Source of the DNA: Allomuricauda sp. TMED12
GTDB lineage: Bacteria; Bacteroidota; Bacteroidia; Flavobacteriales; Flavobacteriaceae
Length of the DNA: 64,000 bases
Reading direction: 5' to 3'
Assembly: GCA_002167435.2 (NCBI GenBank)
Contig: NHBR02000055.1
Coordinates: forward strand, 1 to 64,000
Under the pieces are notes generated by a model. The model ran no database searches, was not told the origin of the DNA, and saw only the letters and a list, made by a program, of their open reading frames with translations. Numbering within the stretch: position 1 is the stretch's first letter; every line of letters begins with the position of its first letter. A program made the position numbers and the translations under genes. Below, one piece after another: positions 1 to 8,315 of the stretch.

Positions 1-65
1 CAATAAAACTCCACTTTCTTCCACTCTGACTTTTTAACATCAGCATTAAATTCAGTACTTTTCAT
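1..65 (-). CDS. possible N-terminal fragment of a divergent gene (partial)
   Basis: An ATG at 65-63 on the minus strand opens a frame that runs without a stop to the left edge of the window (21 codons, beginning MKSTEFNADVKKSEW). The peptide is too short to assign to a family. Only 14 bp separate it from the AraC start at 80, which is tight for two divergent promoters, so either this frame is chance or one of the two starts lies further in. Confidence 0.3.
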   Translation of the reverse strand, partial: MKSTEFNADVKKSEWKKVEFY

Positions 66-79
66 CAAAGTACAGGCGC

Positions 80-946
80 ATGGATGTTTTTAAGACCTAT
101 AAAAATGTAAACAGGACCGATGATTCCCTAAGTTTTGGAATTTCTCGGATGCAAGACATTTATGCTAAGCGCAAGGGAAAGCCAGACGAACCCCATCGAC
201 ACGATTATTATACCATTTTGGTGATTTTGGATGGTGAAGGGCAGCATATCATTGATTTCAACAAGCATACCCTTGAAAAAAACCAAGTATATTTTATAAG
301 TCCAGGACAAGTACACCAACTCACCGAAGACAAACCTACCTTGGGGTATGCCATTGTGTTTTCCCACCAATTTTTGGTACTCAACAATATTCCCGTCGAT
401 TTTATTGAGGACATCAACCTTTTTAATGATTTTGCCCACACATTGCCTTTAAAGGTGAGCCAAAGCGAGATGGATAGATTTGCATCTTATGCCCATGAAA
501 TGTTCGGCTATTACGAAGGCAACGCTCCATATAGATTGGAGGCCATCGGTGCCCTGCTAAAACTTTTATTGATCGGTGCGCACAATCTTTGCTCCCTCAA
601 TCAATTGGATATACAGACCATGGAGTCGGGCGCCCCGTTGGTACGTAACTTTAAACAATTGATAAATCAAAAATTTGCGGAATGGCACCATACTTCTTCC
701 TACGCAGATGCACTGAGCATTACCCCTGACCATCTTAATCGGGTGGTAAAATCGCTGACAGGAAAAACTGCCAAGGAACACATTCAAAGTAGATTGACCA
801 TAGCCGCAAAACGCTTACTCTATTTTTCAGATTTATCGAACAAGGAAATTGCTTTTGAATTGGGTTTTTCGGAGCCTGCCAACTTTAGTGCGTTTTTTAA
901 ATCCTGCACTGGAAAATCACCCAGTAGCTTCAAGGCTTCCACTTAA
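80..946 (+). CDS. AraC family transcriptional regulator
   Basis: Cytoplasmic DNA-binding regulator of 288 residues, the usual AraC length. The N-terminal half is a cupin-like sensor domain with the HRHDYYTI stretch near residue 40 and a GQVHQL motif near residue 77. The C-terminal ~100 residues carry two helix-turn-helix units; the second contains LSNKEIAFELGFSEPANFSAFFK, typical of AraC (described here in parts: NKEIAFELGF followed by FSAFFK). The effector cannot be read from sequence. It lies 90 bp upstream of, and in the same direction as, a pirin gene, so pirin is the most likely target, by inference from adjacency only. Confidence 0.88.
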   Translation: MDVFKTYKNVNRTDDSLSFGISRMQDIYAKRKGKPDEPHRHDYYTILVILDGEGQHIIDFNKHTLEKNQVYFISPGQVHQLTEDKPTLGYAIVFSHQFLVLNNIPVDFIEDINLFNDFAHTLPLKVSQSEMDRFASYAHEMFGYYEGNAPYRLEAIGALLKLLLIGAHNLCSLNQLDIQTMESGAPLVRNFKQLINQKFAEWHHTSSYADALSITPDHLNRVVKSLTGKTAKEHIQSRLTIAAKRLLYFSDLSNKEIAFELGFSEPANFSAFFKSCTGKSPSSFKAST

Positions 947-1036
947 CATCGGATTTTCATAAGGGGTTCCCGTTTTTTCATACTCTTAAAACCCTTAGGT
1001 ATTTCGAACTTTGTATCAAAATAAAAAAGGACGATT

Positions 1037-1765
1037 ATGAAAACCGTATTGCACAAATCAAATACAAGGGGCCATGCCAACCATGGATGGCTTAATTCGC
1101 ATCACACTTTTAGTTTCGCAGGCTATCACGACCCAAACCGAATGCATTTTGGAGTACTTCGCGTTTTAAACGATGATCAAGTGGCACCCGGTCAAGGTTT
1201 TGGCACCCACCCACATGATAATATGGAAATTATCTCCATTCCTTTGGAAGGTGATTTGGAACATAAAGACAGTATGGGCAATACTACGGTTATTAAGGAA
1301 GGTGATGTACAGGTAATGAGTGCCGGTACAGGCATACAGCATAGCGAATACAATAAAAACACCGATCAAGAGGTGAAGTTTTTACAAATCTGGGTTTTCC
1401 CCAATAAGCGTAATGTAGAGCCCAGGTATGATCAAATTTCCATTCGGGATATTGAAAAGAAAAATGCCTTTTACCAAGTACTTTCACCAAATCCTGATGA
1501 CGACGGTGTTTGGGTACACCAAGATGCATGGTTTCATTTGGGAAAATTTGAAGTGGGTGCTACCGATTCCTATCAGATTAAAAAAGAAGGGAATGGCGTT
1601 TACGCATTCATTTTGGAAGGTGAGGTTGAAATTGATGGCGTAAAACTGGAAAAACGAGACGGGTTTGGCATTTGGGACACGGAGTCGTTCAATTTTAAAT
1701 CAACATCCAATAGTCGCGTTTTACTCATGGAAGTTCCGATGAGCTTAGATCAGATTGGACGATAA
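1037..1765 (+). CDS. pirin family protein
   Basis: Bicupin of 242 residues. The N-terminal cupin carries the metal-ligand pattern THPHDNMEI (residues ~57-65) and GTGIQHSEYN (~97-106), the histidine/glutamate set that binds Fe(II) or another metal in pirins and quercetin 2,3-dioxygenase-like members. This size and the C-terminal ILEGEVEIDG cupin fit the bacterial YhhW-type group. The role is probably oxidative or redox-linked; the substrate is unknown. It follows an AraC regulator and ends just before a strong intrinsic terminator, so it is probably a single-gene transcript or a two-gene unit with the regulator. Confidence 0.85.
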   Translation: MKTVLHKSNTRGHANHGWLNSHHTFSFAGYHDPNRMHFGVLRVLNDDQVAPGQGFGTHPHDNMEIISIPLEGDLEHKDSMGNTTVIKEGDVQVMSAGTGIQHSEYNKNTDQEVKFLQIWVFPNKRNVEPRYDQISIRDIEKKNAFYQVLSPNPDDDGVWVHQDAWFHLGKFEVGATDSYQIKKEGNGVYAFILEGEVEIDGVKLEKRDGFGIWDTESFNFKSTSNSRVLLMEVPMSLDQIGR

Positions 1766-1782
1766 ACTGTTTTGAACATTTT

Positions 1783-1809
1783 AAAAAAGCCCCGAATCGG
1801 GGCTTTTTT
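1783..1809 (+). terminator. intrinsic terminator after pirin gene
   Basis: AAAAAAGCCCCG, a 3-nt loop, then CGGGGCTTTTTT. The GC stem and T-run start about 18 nt after the pirin stop. It is symmetrical and could act in both directions. Confidence 0.85.
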
Positions 1810-1894
1810 ATGTTCGCAATTGTCTACGAAATTGAACTTGTGGGGTTTTATGATGATTTTGGGTATTTTTAAAATATCTAAATACCACCGACCT

Positions 1895-2560
1895 ATGATC
1901 AAAAGCATCTGTTTGGGAATTATATGTTTTATTTCCCTGCAACTATCCGCACAAGGAGAATTTTACCCGCCAAAAGTTGAAATATCCGATTATACTTTAT
2001 CTAAGTTTTTAACCGAACTCACCTTAGCAGTTGGCAAAAAAGACAAAGATTTTATACTTGAACATTTAGACCCCCATATCTTGAACAGTTTTGGAGGCGA
2101 TGGAGGTATCGAAGAATTTAAAATGTATTGGAAATTCAATGATGACTCCACCAACTTCTGGGAAGTGGTGGAAAATATCCTTTTAATTGGCGGGCCTAGT
2201 TTTGATGGTTCATCCGATAAAAACAGTTACTATTTGCCATTCACTTTTACGAATTGGCCAGAACAGTACGATGCCTTTGAGCATTATTTGGTTTATGGTA
2301 CCAATGTAAATGTAAGAGACCAACCGTCCACCACAAACTCCGAGGTTCTTGGGCAACTCAGTTATCAAATAGTACAAATAACCAACCCTGAAGGCGAAAT
2401 GCTATCTGAAAATAACGACTGGCTCCATATAACTACTGTGGACAACAAGCTTTCGGGATATGTTTATCGAAAATTCTTGATATCCCCCATAGGCTATCGG
2501 ATGGGTTTTACAAAAACCGAAAATGGCTGGAAAATCAATATGTTGGTTGCAGGGGACTGA
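1895..2560 (+). CDS. secreted SH3-domain protein of unknown function
   Basis: About 221 residues starting at the ATG at 1895, which gives a clean signal peptide (MIKSICLGIICFISLQLSAQ). An upstream in-frame extension to 1772 overlaps the terminator and is rejected. Residues ~140-200 resemble a bacterial SH3 (type 3) domain, with VNVRDQPSTTNSEVLGQL, the typical N-V-R-x-x-P pattern of peptidoglycan- or ligand-binding SH3 modules. The preceding ~100 residues resemble no family I recognise. Probably periplasmic or surface exposed. Function not known. Confidence 0.75.
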   Translation: MIKSICLGIICFISLQLSAQGEFYPPKVEISDYTLSKFLTELTLAVGKKDKDFILEHLDPHILNSFGGDGGIEEFKMYWKFNDDSTNFWEVVENILLIGGPSFDGSSDKNSYYLPFTFTNWPEQYDAFEHYLVYGTNVNVRDQPSTTNSEVLGQLSYQIVQITNPEGEMLSENNDWLHITTVDNKLSGYVYRKFLISPIGYRMGFTKTENGWKINMLVAGD

Positions 2561-2661
2561 CCGCAATATGTCCCCATCCATCAATTTAAACGCAACATTC
2601 GTCAATTACTGAAAGATGAACCACTCATCCTTTTATATTTTGGGCAAAAAATCCCAACATC

Positions 2662-3141
2662 ATGAACGATAGCAATAGCGAAATTTCAGGATTTCTAATA
2701 AAAATCAACATCTTGCATAAAGCCATAATGGCAAGTCCCATTATGCTTGGTACAGTTGTTTACCTATTAGCGGACAACCCCTACCTTTTGATTCTGAATG
2801 CATGGGACTTACTATTGGTGTTTGCTATTTCAGCCATAGTACTTGGTTTCTATTTAAGCGGTTTATTCTTTAAAAAATACCTATCAGGAATTTCCAATAA
2901 TGCACAGCTGTCCCAAAAACTTGAGAGATATCAAACTGCCTTTTTGTTAAAAATGGTATTTCTAGAAATGCCGGCCCTTGTAAGTGTAGCCATTTTTTAT
3001 TTGACCCAGAACCTTCTTTACCTCATCATTGTAGGAGGTATCGTAGCTTATATGAGTCTACAAACTCCTAAAAAAGAAAACATTATCCTCTCCCTGGATT
3101 TAAGGGGAGCGGAAAGGGATAAAATAAATCAAGCCCATTAA
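2662..3141 (+). CDS. small integral membrane protein, unknown function
   Basis: 159 residues with four hydrophobic stretches (about residues 20-40, 45-70, 92-115 and 118-135), the first pair separated by NPYLL and the second by a charged loop (KKYLSGISNNAQLSQKLER). The C-terminal tail is polar. No enzymatic motif is visible. It stands alone between a secreted protein and the convergent gldC. I do not recognise the family. Confidence 0.65.
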   Translation: MNDSNSEISGFLIKINILHKAIMASPIMLGTVVYLLADNPYLLILNAWDLLLVFAISAIVLGFYLSGLFFKKYLSGISNNAQLSQKLERYQTAFLLKMVFLEMPALVSVAIFYLTQNLLYLIIVGGIVAYMSLQTPKKENIILSLDLRGAERDKINQAH

Positions 3142-3171
3142 TGGGATTGATCGCAAAAAAGTTTAGCACTT

Positions 3172-3507
3172 CTATTTTTTCAATTCCAATTTCTCCGCAA
3201 AATAATCACAGAAATCCTTCATGGTAGCGGTCATCTTTTCGTCTTGGGTGGCCTTGAAAAAGGTATCGGCCATGGTCACCAATGTTTGATGAAAAAATAC
3301 TTTCATTTCATCCACTGGCATATCCTTGGTCCAAAGATCGATTTTTAGTGATTCTTGGTTTTTACTGTCCCATACGGACAACATCATCGCTTTAGCCTCT
3401 TCCTCATTAATTCCACCATCTTGTGCCGACCATTTCAATTCCTCAGGCACCCGGTTTTCATCTAATCCAACTGTCAATGTTATCTCCGAAGTATGTTCTA
3501 CTGCCAT
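3172..3507 (-). CDS. gldC: gliding motility protein GldC
   Basis: 111 residues matching the flavobacterial GldC pattern: N-terminal SEITLTVGLDENRVPEELKW, then MLSVWDSKNQESLKIDLWTKDMPVDEM, ending FFKATQDEKM...YFAEKLELKK. GldC is a small cytoplasmic protein that enhances gliding in Flavobacterium; its biochemical role is unresolved. It follows gldB with no gap: the gldB stop codon occupies 3508-3510 and the gldC ATG 3505-3507. This indicates co-transcription and translational coupling. Confidence 0.93.
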   Translation of the reverse strand: MAVEHTSEITLTVGLDENRVPEELKWSAQDGGINEEEAKAMMLSVWDSKNQESLKIDLWTKDMPVDEMKVFFHQTLVTMADTFFKATQDEKMTATMKDFCDYFAEKLELKK

Positions 3508-4497
3508 TTATCTTTTTGGTTTGTAATTTGATTGTTTTAAAATTTCATCCGCTGGCATCCCCAACATCTGTTTTAGACCTGTGTCGGTTTTCTCCATAAA
3601 GGCCCTCACAATTTGCCAACCCATATACCTCCCCAAACGTGGAGGTGATTCGTTGTCCAGTTCCAATCCAAATTTGGAAAAAGGTGCTGGGTCCAAGAAT
3701 TTTTTATCCAATGTAGCATCTGTACTGTAGAGTAATTCACGTTCCACAAAATACTTCCACATTTGTTCTTCGTTGACCTTGGCCCATTCCATTTCCTCTT
3801 CGGAATATCCAATCTTTTGGGCATCGGTAGCCGAAGGAATCAATTTATCCTTTAGGTAAAGTTCCTTTCCGTAATAAACCATTCGAGACAGAAGGGTTCT
3901 ATTCCGAGGATAGGAAAGTACTTTTTTGGAAAAAGCGCTTGCCACATCGGAAATCAAAAACTTTTTATCCAAAGAAGATGCAATGTATCGCTGTATGCCT
4001 TCATAAAAATGATGATCGTCTCCCAAATAATTATCCAGACCTATCAATAACAAAGAATCTACCAAGATAATACGGTTATCATATCTAACATCCGAAGTAA
4101 GCGTTACCACATGGGGTGTTTTCGTTTCAGGAAAATAATACTTTATATGTTTAAAAAGTGACTCTAAATCTGCTGATTCTTGATCAAAATCACCAAAAGT
4201 TTTGGCAACCTCATCGAAAAGTTCAACTTGGATAGTATCTGTCAATTTAGCAACCCACACACTATCCGGAAACTGCTCTGGGAACAAATAAGGATACTTT
4301 GCCTTTAACTTGGGAATATCTTCCGCGCTTGCATTGGCGAATTCTTGATCAAATCTAGAAATATGCAAATCAATGGCAACCTTGGTGATTTCCTCCTCCG
4401 TTTTATCGGATTCTCCACAAGATGAAAGAAGCAAAACTATCAATAAAACAAAATTTCTAAATACCGGAACACTAAAGTATTTGAACAACCACTTCAT
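3508..4497 (-). CDS. gldB: gliding motility lipoprotein GldB
   Basis: The start is placed at the ATG at 4497, giving 329 residues with an n-region, a hydrophobic core (FVLLIVLLLSSC) and a lipobox cysteine. A 31-residue upstream extension would bury this signal and overlaps the divergent nadE, so it is rejected. GldB is an essential lipoprotein for gliding and type IX secretion-linked motility in Flavobacteriia; the body here (DLHISRFDQEFANA, FPEQFPDSVWVAKLTDTIQ, PPRLGRYMGWQIVRAFMEKT) is characteristic. Directly followed by gldC and divergent from nadE with 66 bp between starts. Confidence 0.93.
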   Translation of the reverse strand: MKWLFKYFSVPVFRNFVLLIVLLLSSCGESDKTEEEITKVAIDLHISRFDQEFANASAEDIPKLKAKYPYLFPEQFPDSVWVAKLTDTIQVELFDEVAKTFGDFDQESADLESLFKHIKYYFPETKTPHVVTLTSDVRYDNRIILVDSLLLIGLDNYLGDDHHFYEGIQRYIASSLDKKFLISDVASAFSKKVLSYPRNRTLLSRMVYYGKELYLKDKLIPSATDAQKIGYSEEEMEWAKVNEEQMWKYFVERELLYSTDATLDKKFLDPAPFSKFGLELDNESPPRLGRYMGWQIVRAFMEKTDTGLKQMLGMPADEILKQSNYKPKR

Positions 4498-4563
4498 TTT
4501 TAAGGACACAGGGTTTAAATTTACAGGGCACAAAGGTAATTTATAGAATCTAAAAAGTGAGAT

Positions 4564-5352
4564 ATGCAAACAGAAAAGGTTATTGACCATATTGTAAACT
4601 GGTTAAAAGAGTATGCCGAAAATGCAAAATGCACAGGTTTTGTCATTGGAGTCTCTGGCGGAATTGATTCTGCTGTGACCTCAACACTCTGTGCCAAAAC
4701 CGGATTAGACCTTTTATGTTTGGAAATGCCCATTCACCAAGGCGAGAACCAAGTAACCCGCGCCGATCGACATATTGATTGGTTGATTGAAAATTTTCCG
4801 AATGTTTCCAGACAGCCCGTAAACTTAACTCCGGTGTTTGATAGCTTGGTCGATGCGTTCCCAAAAGTGGACAAGGAAGAAGAACGTTTCATGTCCTTGG
4901 CAAATACACGGGCCAGGCTTAGAATGACCACCCTTTACTATTTTGCTGCTCTAAAAGGGTATTTGGTAGCCGGTACAGGAAACAAGGTTGAAGATTTCGG
5001 TATTGGGTTCTATACAAAATACGGTGATGGCGGTGTTGACCTTAGCCCGATTGCCGATCTTTTAAAAACAGAAGTGTATGAGCTTGGCAGGGTGCTCGAG
5101 ATAAACCAAGATATTATGGAGGCCCCTCCAACCGATGGACTTTGGGGCGATAGCCGAACCGATGAAGATCAAATCGGCGCCTCCTATCCCGAATTGGAAT
5201 GGGCCATGGAAATGGATGACAAAGGAAAAACCGCAGCTAATTTCTCCGGAAGGGAAAAAGAAATTTTTGTCATCTATAAAAAATATAATTCTGCCAACAA
5301 ACACAAGATGGTTCCTATCCCAATTTGTGAAATTCCAGACAAGTTAAAATAA
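4564..5352 (+). CDS. nadE: NAD+ synthase (ammonia-dependent)
   Basis: 262 residues, the size of the single-domain NH3-dependent NadE. It adenylates nicotinic acid adenine dinucleotide with ATP and amidates it to NAD+. The PP-loop GVSGGIDSAV is at residues ~28-37; GTGNKVEDFGIGFYTKYGDGGVDL (GTGNK...KYGDGG) forms the deamido-NAD/ATP binding region; PPTDGLWG is also family-specific. No glutaminase domain is present, so ammonia must come from solution or another protein. Divergent from gldB. Confidence 0.95.
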   Translation: MQTEKVIDHIVNWLKEYAENAKCTGFVIGVSGGIDSAVTSTLCAKTGLDLLCLEMPIHQGENQVTRADRHIDWLIENFPNVSRQPVNLTPVFDSLVDAFPKVDKEEERFMSLANTRARLRMTTLYYFAALKGYLVAGTGNKVEDFGIGFYTKYGDGGVDLSPIADLLKTEVYELGRVLEINQDIMEAPPTDGLWGDSRTDEDQIGASYPELEWAMEMDDKGKTAANFSGREKEIFVIYKKYNSANKHKMVPIPICEIPDKLK

Positions 5353-5386
5353 CACTTCATCCAGAAAACCCCTGTTTAAGACGAAA

Positions 5387-5411
5387 AAAACCATAGAAAA
5401 ACTATGGTTTT
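5387..5411 (+). terminator. probable intrinsic terminator after nadE
   Basis: AAAACCATAG, five A residues as loop, then CTATGGTTTT, 34 nt after the nadE stop. The stem is modest in GC content and the T-run short, so termination efficiency is uncertain. Confidence 0.6.
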
Positions 5412-5511
5412 AAGAAAAAAGTTACAGTTTTACATGAATTAATTGTTATCTTGCCCGCTATATATTGTAGGTATTTAGCCACTAACCATTCATTAAATTA
5501 AACCTAACACA

Positions 5512-6141
5512 ATGATAAAAGTATTGATAGCTGATAACCATCCCGTTGTAAGGCTTGGTATCAAAAAGGTACTTGAATCCAGCGCTGATATTGAAATCAT
5601 TGCGGATGTTTCAACTACCGAGGAGCTTTTTAATACATTGAAAACTGTAACCCCCGATGTAGTAATTTTAGAGATGGATATTCCAGAAATAAATGGAATT
5701 GCCACACTTAGAAAAATGAAATTGGAGTTCCCTGACATTAAAACATTGATGTATAGCGGACAGTCCGAAGATGTTTATGCTCTTAGCACTATTCGTGCCG
5801 GTGCTTTTGGCTACCTATCCAAAACTGCCGACTTGGAATACATTGTTTCCGCGGTAAAAAAAGTAAGCGAAGGCAATATGTTCATTACAAACGAACTTGC
5901 CCAGCGCCTAGCCTTTGATGAAAGCACCCAAAAACCCAGAAGATTCTTCAGAAAACTTTCATCCAGGGAAGTAGAAGTGCTAAAATTATTGGCCAGCGGA
6001 AAAAGAAACAAAGAGGTTGCCGAAGGATTGAACCTAAACGAAAAAACAGTAAGTACATACAAAGCCCGTTTGATGAAGAAATTGAACGTGGATAATTTGG
6101 TGGACTTGCTTCAACAGGCTAAAGCCTTGGAACTATATTAG
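5512..6141 (+). CDS. NarL/FixJ-family response regulator with Glu at the phosphorylation site
   Basis: 209 residues: receiver domain (1-~120), linker, LuxR-type helix-turn-helix (KLSSREVEVLKLLASGKRNKEVAEGLNLNEKTVSTYKARLM, i.e. LSSREVEVLKLLASG then EKTVSTYKARL). The receiver is atypical. The acidic pair is D8-N9 rather than two acids, and the residue aligned with the phosphoacceptor aspartate is E54 (ILEMDIPEING). The switch lysine is retained (GYLSK). A glutamate there commonly mimics phosphorylation, so this may be a constitutively active or phosphorylation-independent regulator (inference). No sensor kinase is adjacent. Target genes are not evident. Confidence 0.9.
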   Translation: MIKVLIADNHPVVRLGIKKVLESSADIEIIADVSTTEELFNTLKTVTPDVVILEMDIPEINGIATLRKMKLEFPDIKTLMYSGQSEDVYALSTIRAGAFGYLSKTADLEYIVSAVKKVSEGNMFITNELAQRLAFDESTQKPRRFFRKLSSREVEVLKLLASGKRNKEVAEGLNLNEKTVSTYKARLMKKLNVDNLVDLLQQAKALELY

Positions 6142-6170
6142 GAATACCCAACCAAACCAACTATTGTGGA

Positions 6171-6203
6171 AACCCCTTTCAATTAAAATTGGAAGGGGTT
6201 TTA
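6171..6203. terminator. bidirectional terminator between response regulator and dnaG
   Basis: AACCCCTTTCAATT, short A loop, AATTGGAAGGGGTT, flanked by A/T-rich sequence on both sides and lying between convergent genes (stops at 6141 and 6208). Confidence 0.75.
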
Positions 6204-6207
6204 TATT

Positions 6208-8181
6208 TTAAGAAAGTACACGGTTTAGTTTTGCGTTCAACAATTTATTAAGCTGAAGGTAATTTACTATCTCCTCCAAAACCTCCGAATTGTCTCCCAG
6301 ATTATCCTGGGTTCTTTCCTGTAGTTTTTCTATTCGGTTTTTGATCAAGTTACAACGCAAAGTCAGTATGGTCTCCCCAACCAATTGCGCCACCCCTACT
6401 TCTTTCTCTTTTGGATAAATATCCCTCCTTTCCCAATCATGAAGTACATACTGCTCCTCTTCCATCAAAATTGAGGACACTTGTGAAACGGTTTCCTGAT
6501 CCAAATCAGATAAAAACGTATTTATGGAAAAGTCAGTATCCTCATTCAGTCTTTCAATCAACTTATAATAAATGGTTTTGAACTGTTCGTTCGTCAATTC
6601 AATTTCATCATCTTGAAGATCCAAATACACTTTTTCATACACTTTGGCCTCAACAATTTCGGGCTCCAGCACCAATTCACCTTCGTCATTTTCCTTTAAC
6701 ACCAAATCCTCAAACTCTTGCTTTTGGTCACCATAGAGTAAAAGAACCTCAATAATCTTCCGCTCCAATTCATATTGAACATCAACTTTTTCAACTACTG
6801 CATCGTTCTTGACAACTTCGAAGGCCTTTTGTTCTTGCTTTGCCTTTTTAGCTGTATCCGTTTGATGTTTTTTATCAATCTGAGCCAGTGTATTGTAAAG
6901 TACATCCTCAGAAATCTGCATAATCTTTGCACACTCCTGAACATAGATTTCCTGCTGAATACGATCCGGTATCTTACTGATGCTATTCACAATATCTCTT
7001 ACCGTATCAGCTCGTTTTATAGGATCATTGGCCGCCTCTTTGGCCAACAAAGAAGTCTTGAACTGGATAAAGTCCTTGGAATTTTCTTGGAGATATGCGA
7101 CTATATCCTCGTAGGTATTGTTTTTGGCAAAACTATCGGGATCCTCCCCTTCAGGAAAAGTACAGACCTTTACATTCATACCCTGTTCCAAAATAAGGTC
7201 GATACCTCGTAGTGATGCACGCAGCCCTGCCGCATCACCATCAAACAAAACGGTAATATTTTTGGTAAGCCGGTTAATGAGTCGAATCTGCTCTGGGGTC
7301 AGCGCAGTTCCACTGGAGGACACCACATTCTCCACCCCTCGCTGGTACATCTGGATGACATCCGTATACCCTTCCACCAAAAAGCAGTTATCCTCTTTGG
7401 CAATGGCCTGCTTGGCATGGTAGATTCCATAAAGCACTTTGCTCTTATGGTAAATTTCACTTTCTGGCGAGTTCAGGTATTTAGCAGCCTTTTTGTCATT
7501 GGTCAGTATTCGTCCACCAAAACCAAGCACCCGACCGCTCATGGAATGGATAGGAAACATTACACGTCCCTTGAACCTATCAAACCTTCGGGCTTCCCCT
7601 CCAGCCTGCTCCTTAACAATGGTAAGTCCTGTTTTTTCCAAGAACTCCAACTGGTAACCCTTATCCAAAGCGGTTTTGGTAAAGGCTTCCCACTCGTCCA
7701 AACTATACCCTAGACCAAATTTTTTGATGGTTTCATCAGTAAATCCGCGCTCCTTAAAATAAGTTAGTCCAATAGCCTTACCAGGTTCTGTGTCCCAAAG
7801 TGTTTCAGAAAAATACTTTTGGGCATACTCAGAAACCAAATACATACTTTCCCGCTCATTGGATTGCTCCTTTTGCTCATCGGTCTGCTCGGTTTCCTCT
7901 ACTTCAATATTGTACTTTTTGGCCAAATATTTAATGGCCTCGGGATAGGTGAAATGTTCGTGCTCCATCAAAAAAGCAACTACGTTTCCGCCTTTTCCAC
8001 TACTAAAGTCCTTCCAGATCTGTTTCACGGGAGACACCATAAAGCTAGGTGTGCGCTCATCAGTAAAAGGGCTCAATCCCTTAAAATTGGAGCCTGACTT
8101 CTTCAACTGAACAAAATCTCCGATGACCTCCTCCAAACGGGCGGTTTCGTATACTTGGTCTATGGTAGTTTTTGAAATCAA
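6208..8181 (-). CDS. dnaG: DNA primase DnaG lacking zinc-ribbon ligands
   Basis: 657 residues. It makes RNA primers for lagging-strand replication at the fork with DnaB. The TOPRIM catalytic core is intact: VEGYTDV supplies the glutamate and VLFDGDAAGLRA the DxD. The N-terminal CHC2-like domain keeps the fold signature (FKGLSPFTDERTPSFMVSP, GNVVAFLM) but every zinc ligand is replaced: the usual CPFH reads SPFT (S37, T40) and the usual CFGC reads DFSS (D58, S61). The long acidic C-terminal region is the DnaB-interacting part. Start is a TTG at 8181; no nearer ATG exists. Divergent from a secreted hydrolase. Confidence 0.95.
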   Translation of the reverse strand: MISKTTIDQVYETARLEEVIGDFVQLKKSGSNFKGLSPFTDERTPSFMVSPVKQIWKDFSSGKGGNVVAFLMEHEHFTYPEAIKYLAKKYNIEVEETEQTDEQKEQSNERESMYLVSEYAQKYFSETLWDTEPGKAIGLTYFKERGFTDETIKKFGLGYSLDEWEAFTKTALDKGYQLEFLEKTGLTIVKEQAGGEARRFDRFKGRVMFPIHSMSGRVLGFGGRILTNDKKAAKYLNSPESEIYHKSKVLYGIYHAKQAIAKEDNCFLVEGYTDVIQMYQRGVENVVSSSGTALTPEQIRLINRLTKNITVLFDGDAAGLRASLRGIDLILEQGMNVKVCTFPEGEDPDSFAKNNTYEDIVAYLQENSKDFIQFKTSLLAKEAANDPIKRADTVRDIVNSISKIPDRIQQEIYVQECAKIMQISEDVLYNTLAQIDKKHQTDTAKKAKQEQKAFEVVKNDAVVEKVDVQYELERKIIEVLLLYGDQKQEFEDLVLKENDEGELVLEPEIVEAKVYEKVYLDLQDDEIELTNEQFKTIYYKLIERLNEDTDFSINTFLSDLDQETVSQVSSILMEEEQYVLHDWERRDIYPKEKEVGVAQLVGETILTLRCNLIKNRIEKLQERTQDNLGDNSEVLEEIVNYLQLNKLLNAKLNRVLS

Positions 8182-8315
8182 GATGTTGCGTTAAAATAGC
8201 TGTTAAAGGTAAATAAAAACAAAGTTTTGGTGAATTCAAAAACCAAATCCCTGTTTAAGATTTAGTATATTGGGAACACATTCTAAAAGAATGTAAGAAT
8301 AAAAAAAATGATTCC

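Noticed and set aside
1772-1894. N-terminal extension of the SH3-domain protein
   Set aside because: It overlaps the pirin terminator and buries a clear signal peptide that starts at 1895.
3134-3145. CCCATTAATGGG palindrome at the end of the membrane protein gene
   Set aside because: No loop, no T-run and overlaps the stop codon; probably chance.
4498-4590. N-terminal extension of GldB
   Set aside because: It overlaps the divergent nadE start and hides the lipoprotein signal.
6775-8097. Plus-strand open frames across dnaG
   Set aside because: Shadows of the primase coding sequence with no family features, unlike the intact minus-strand frame.
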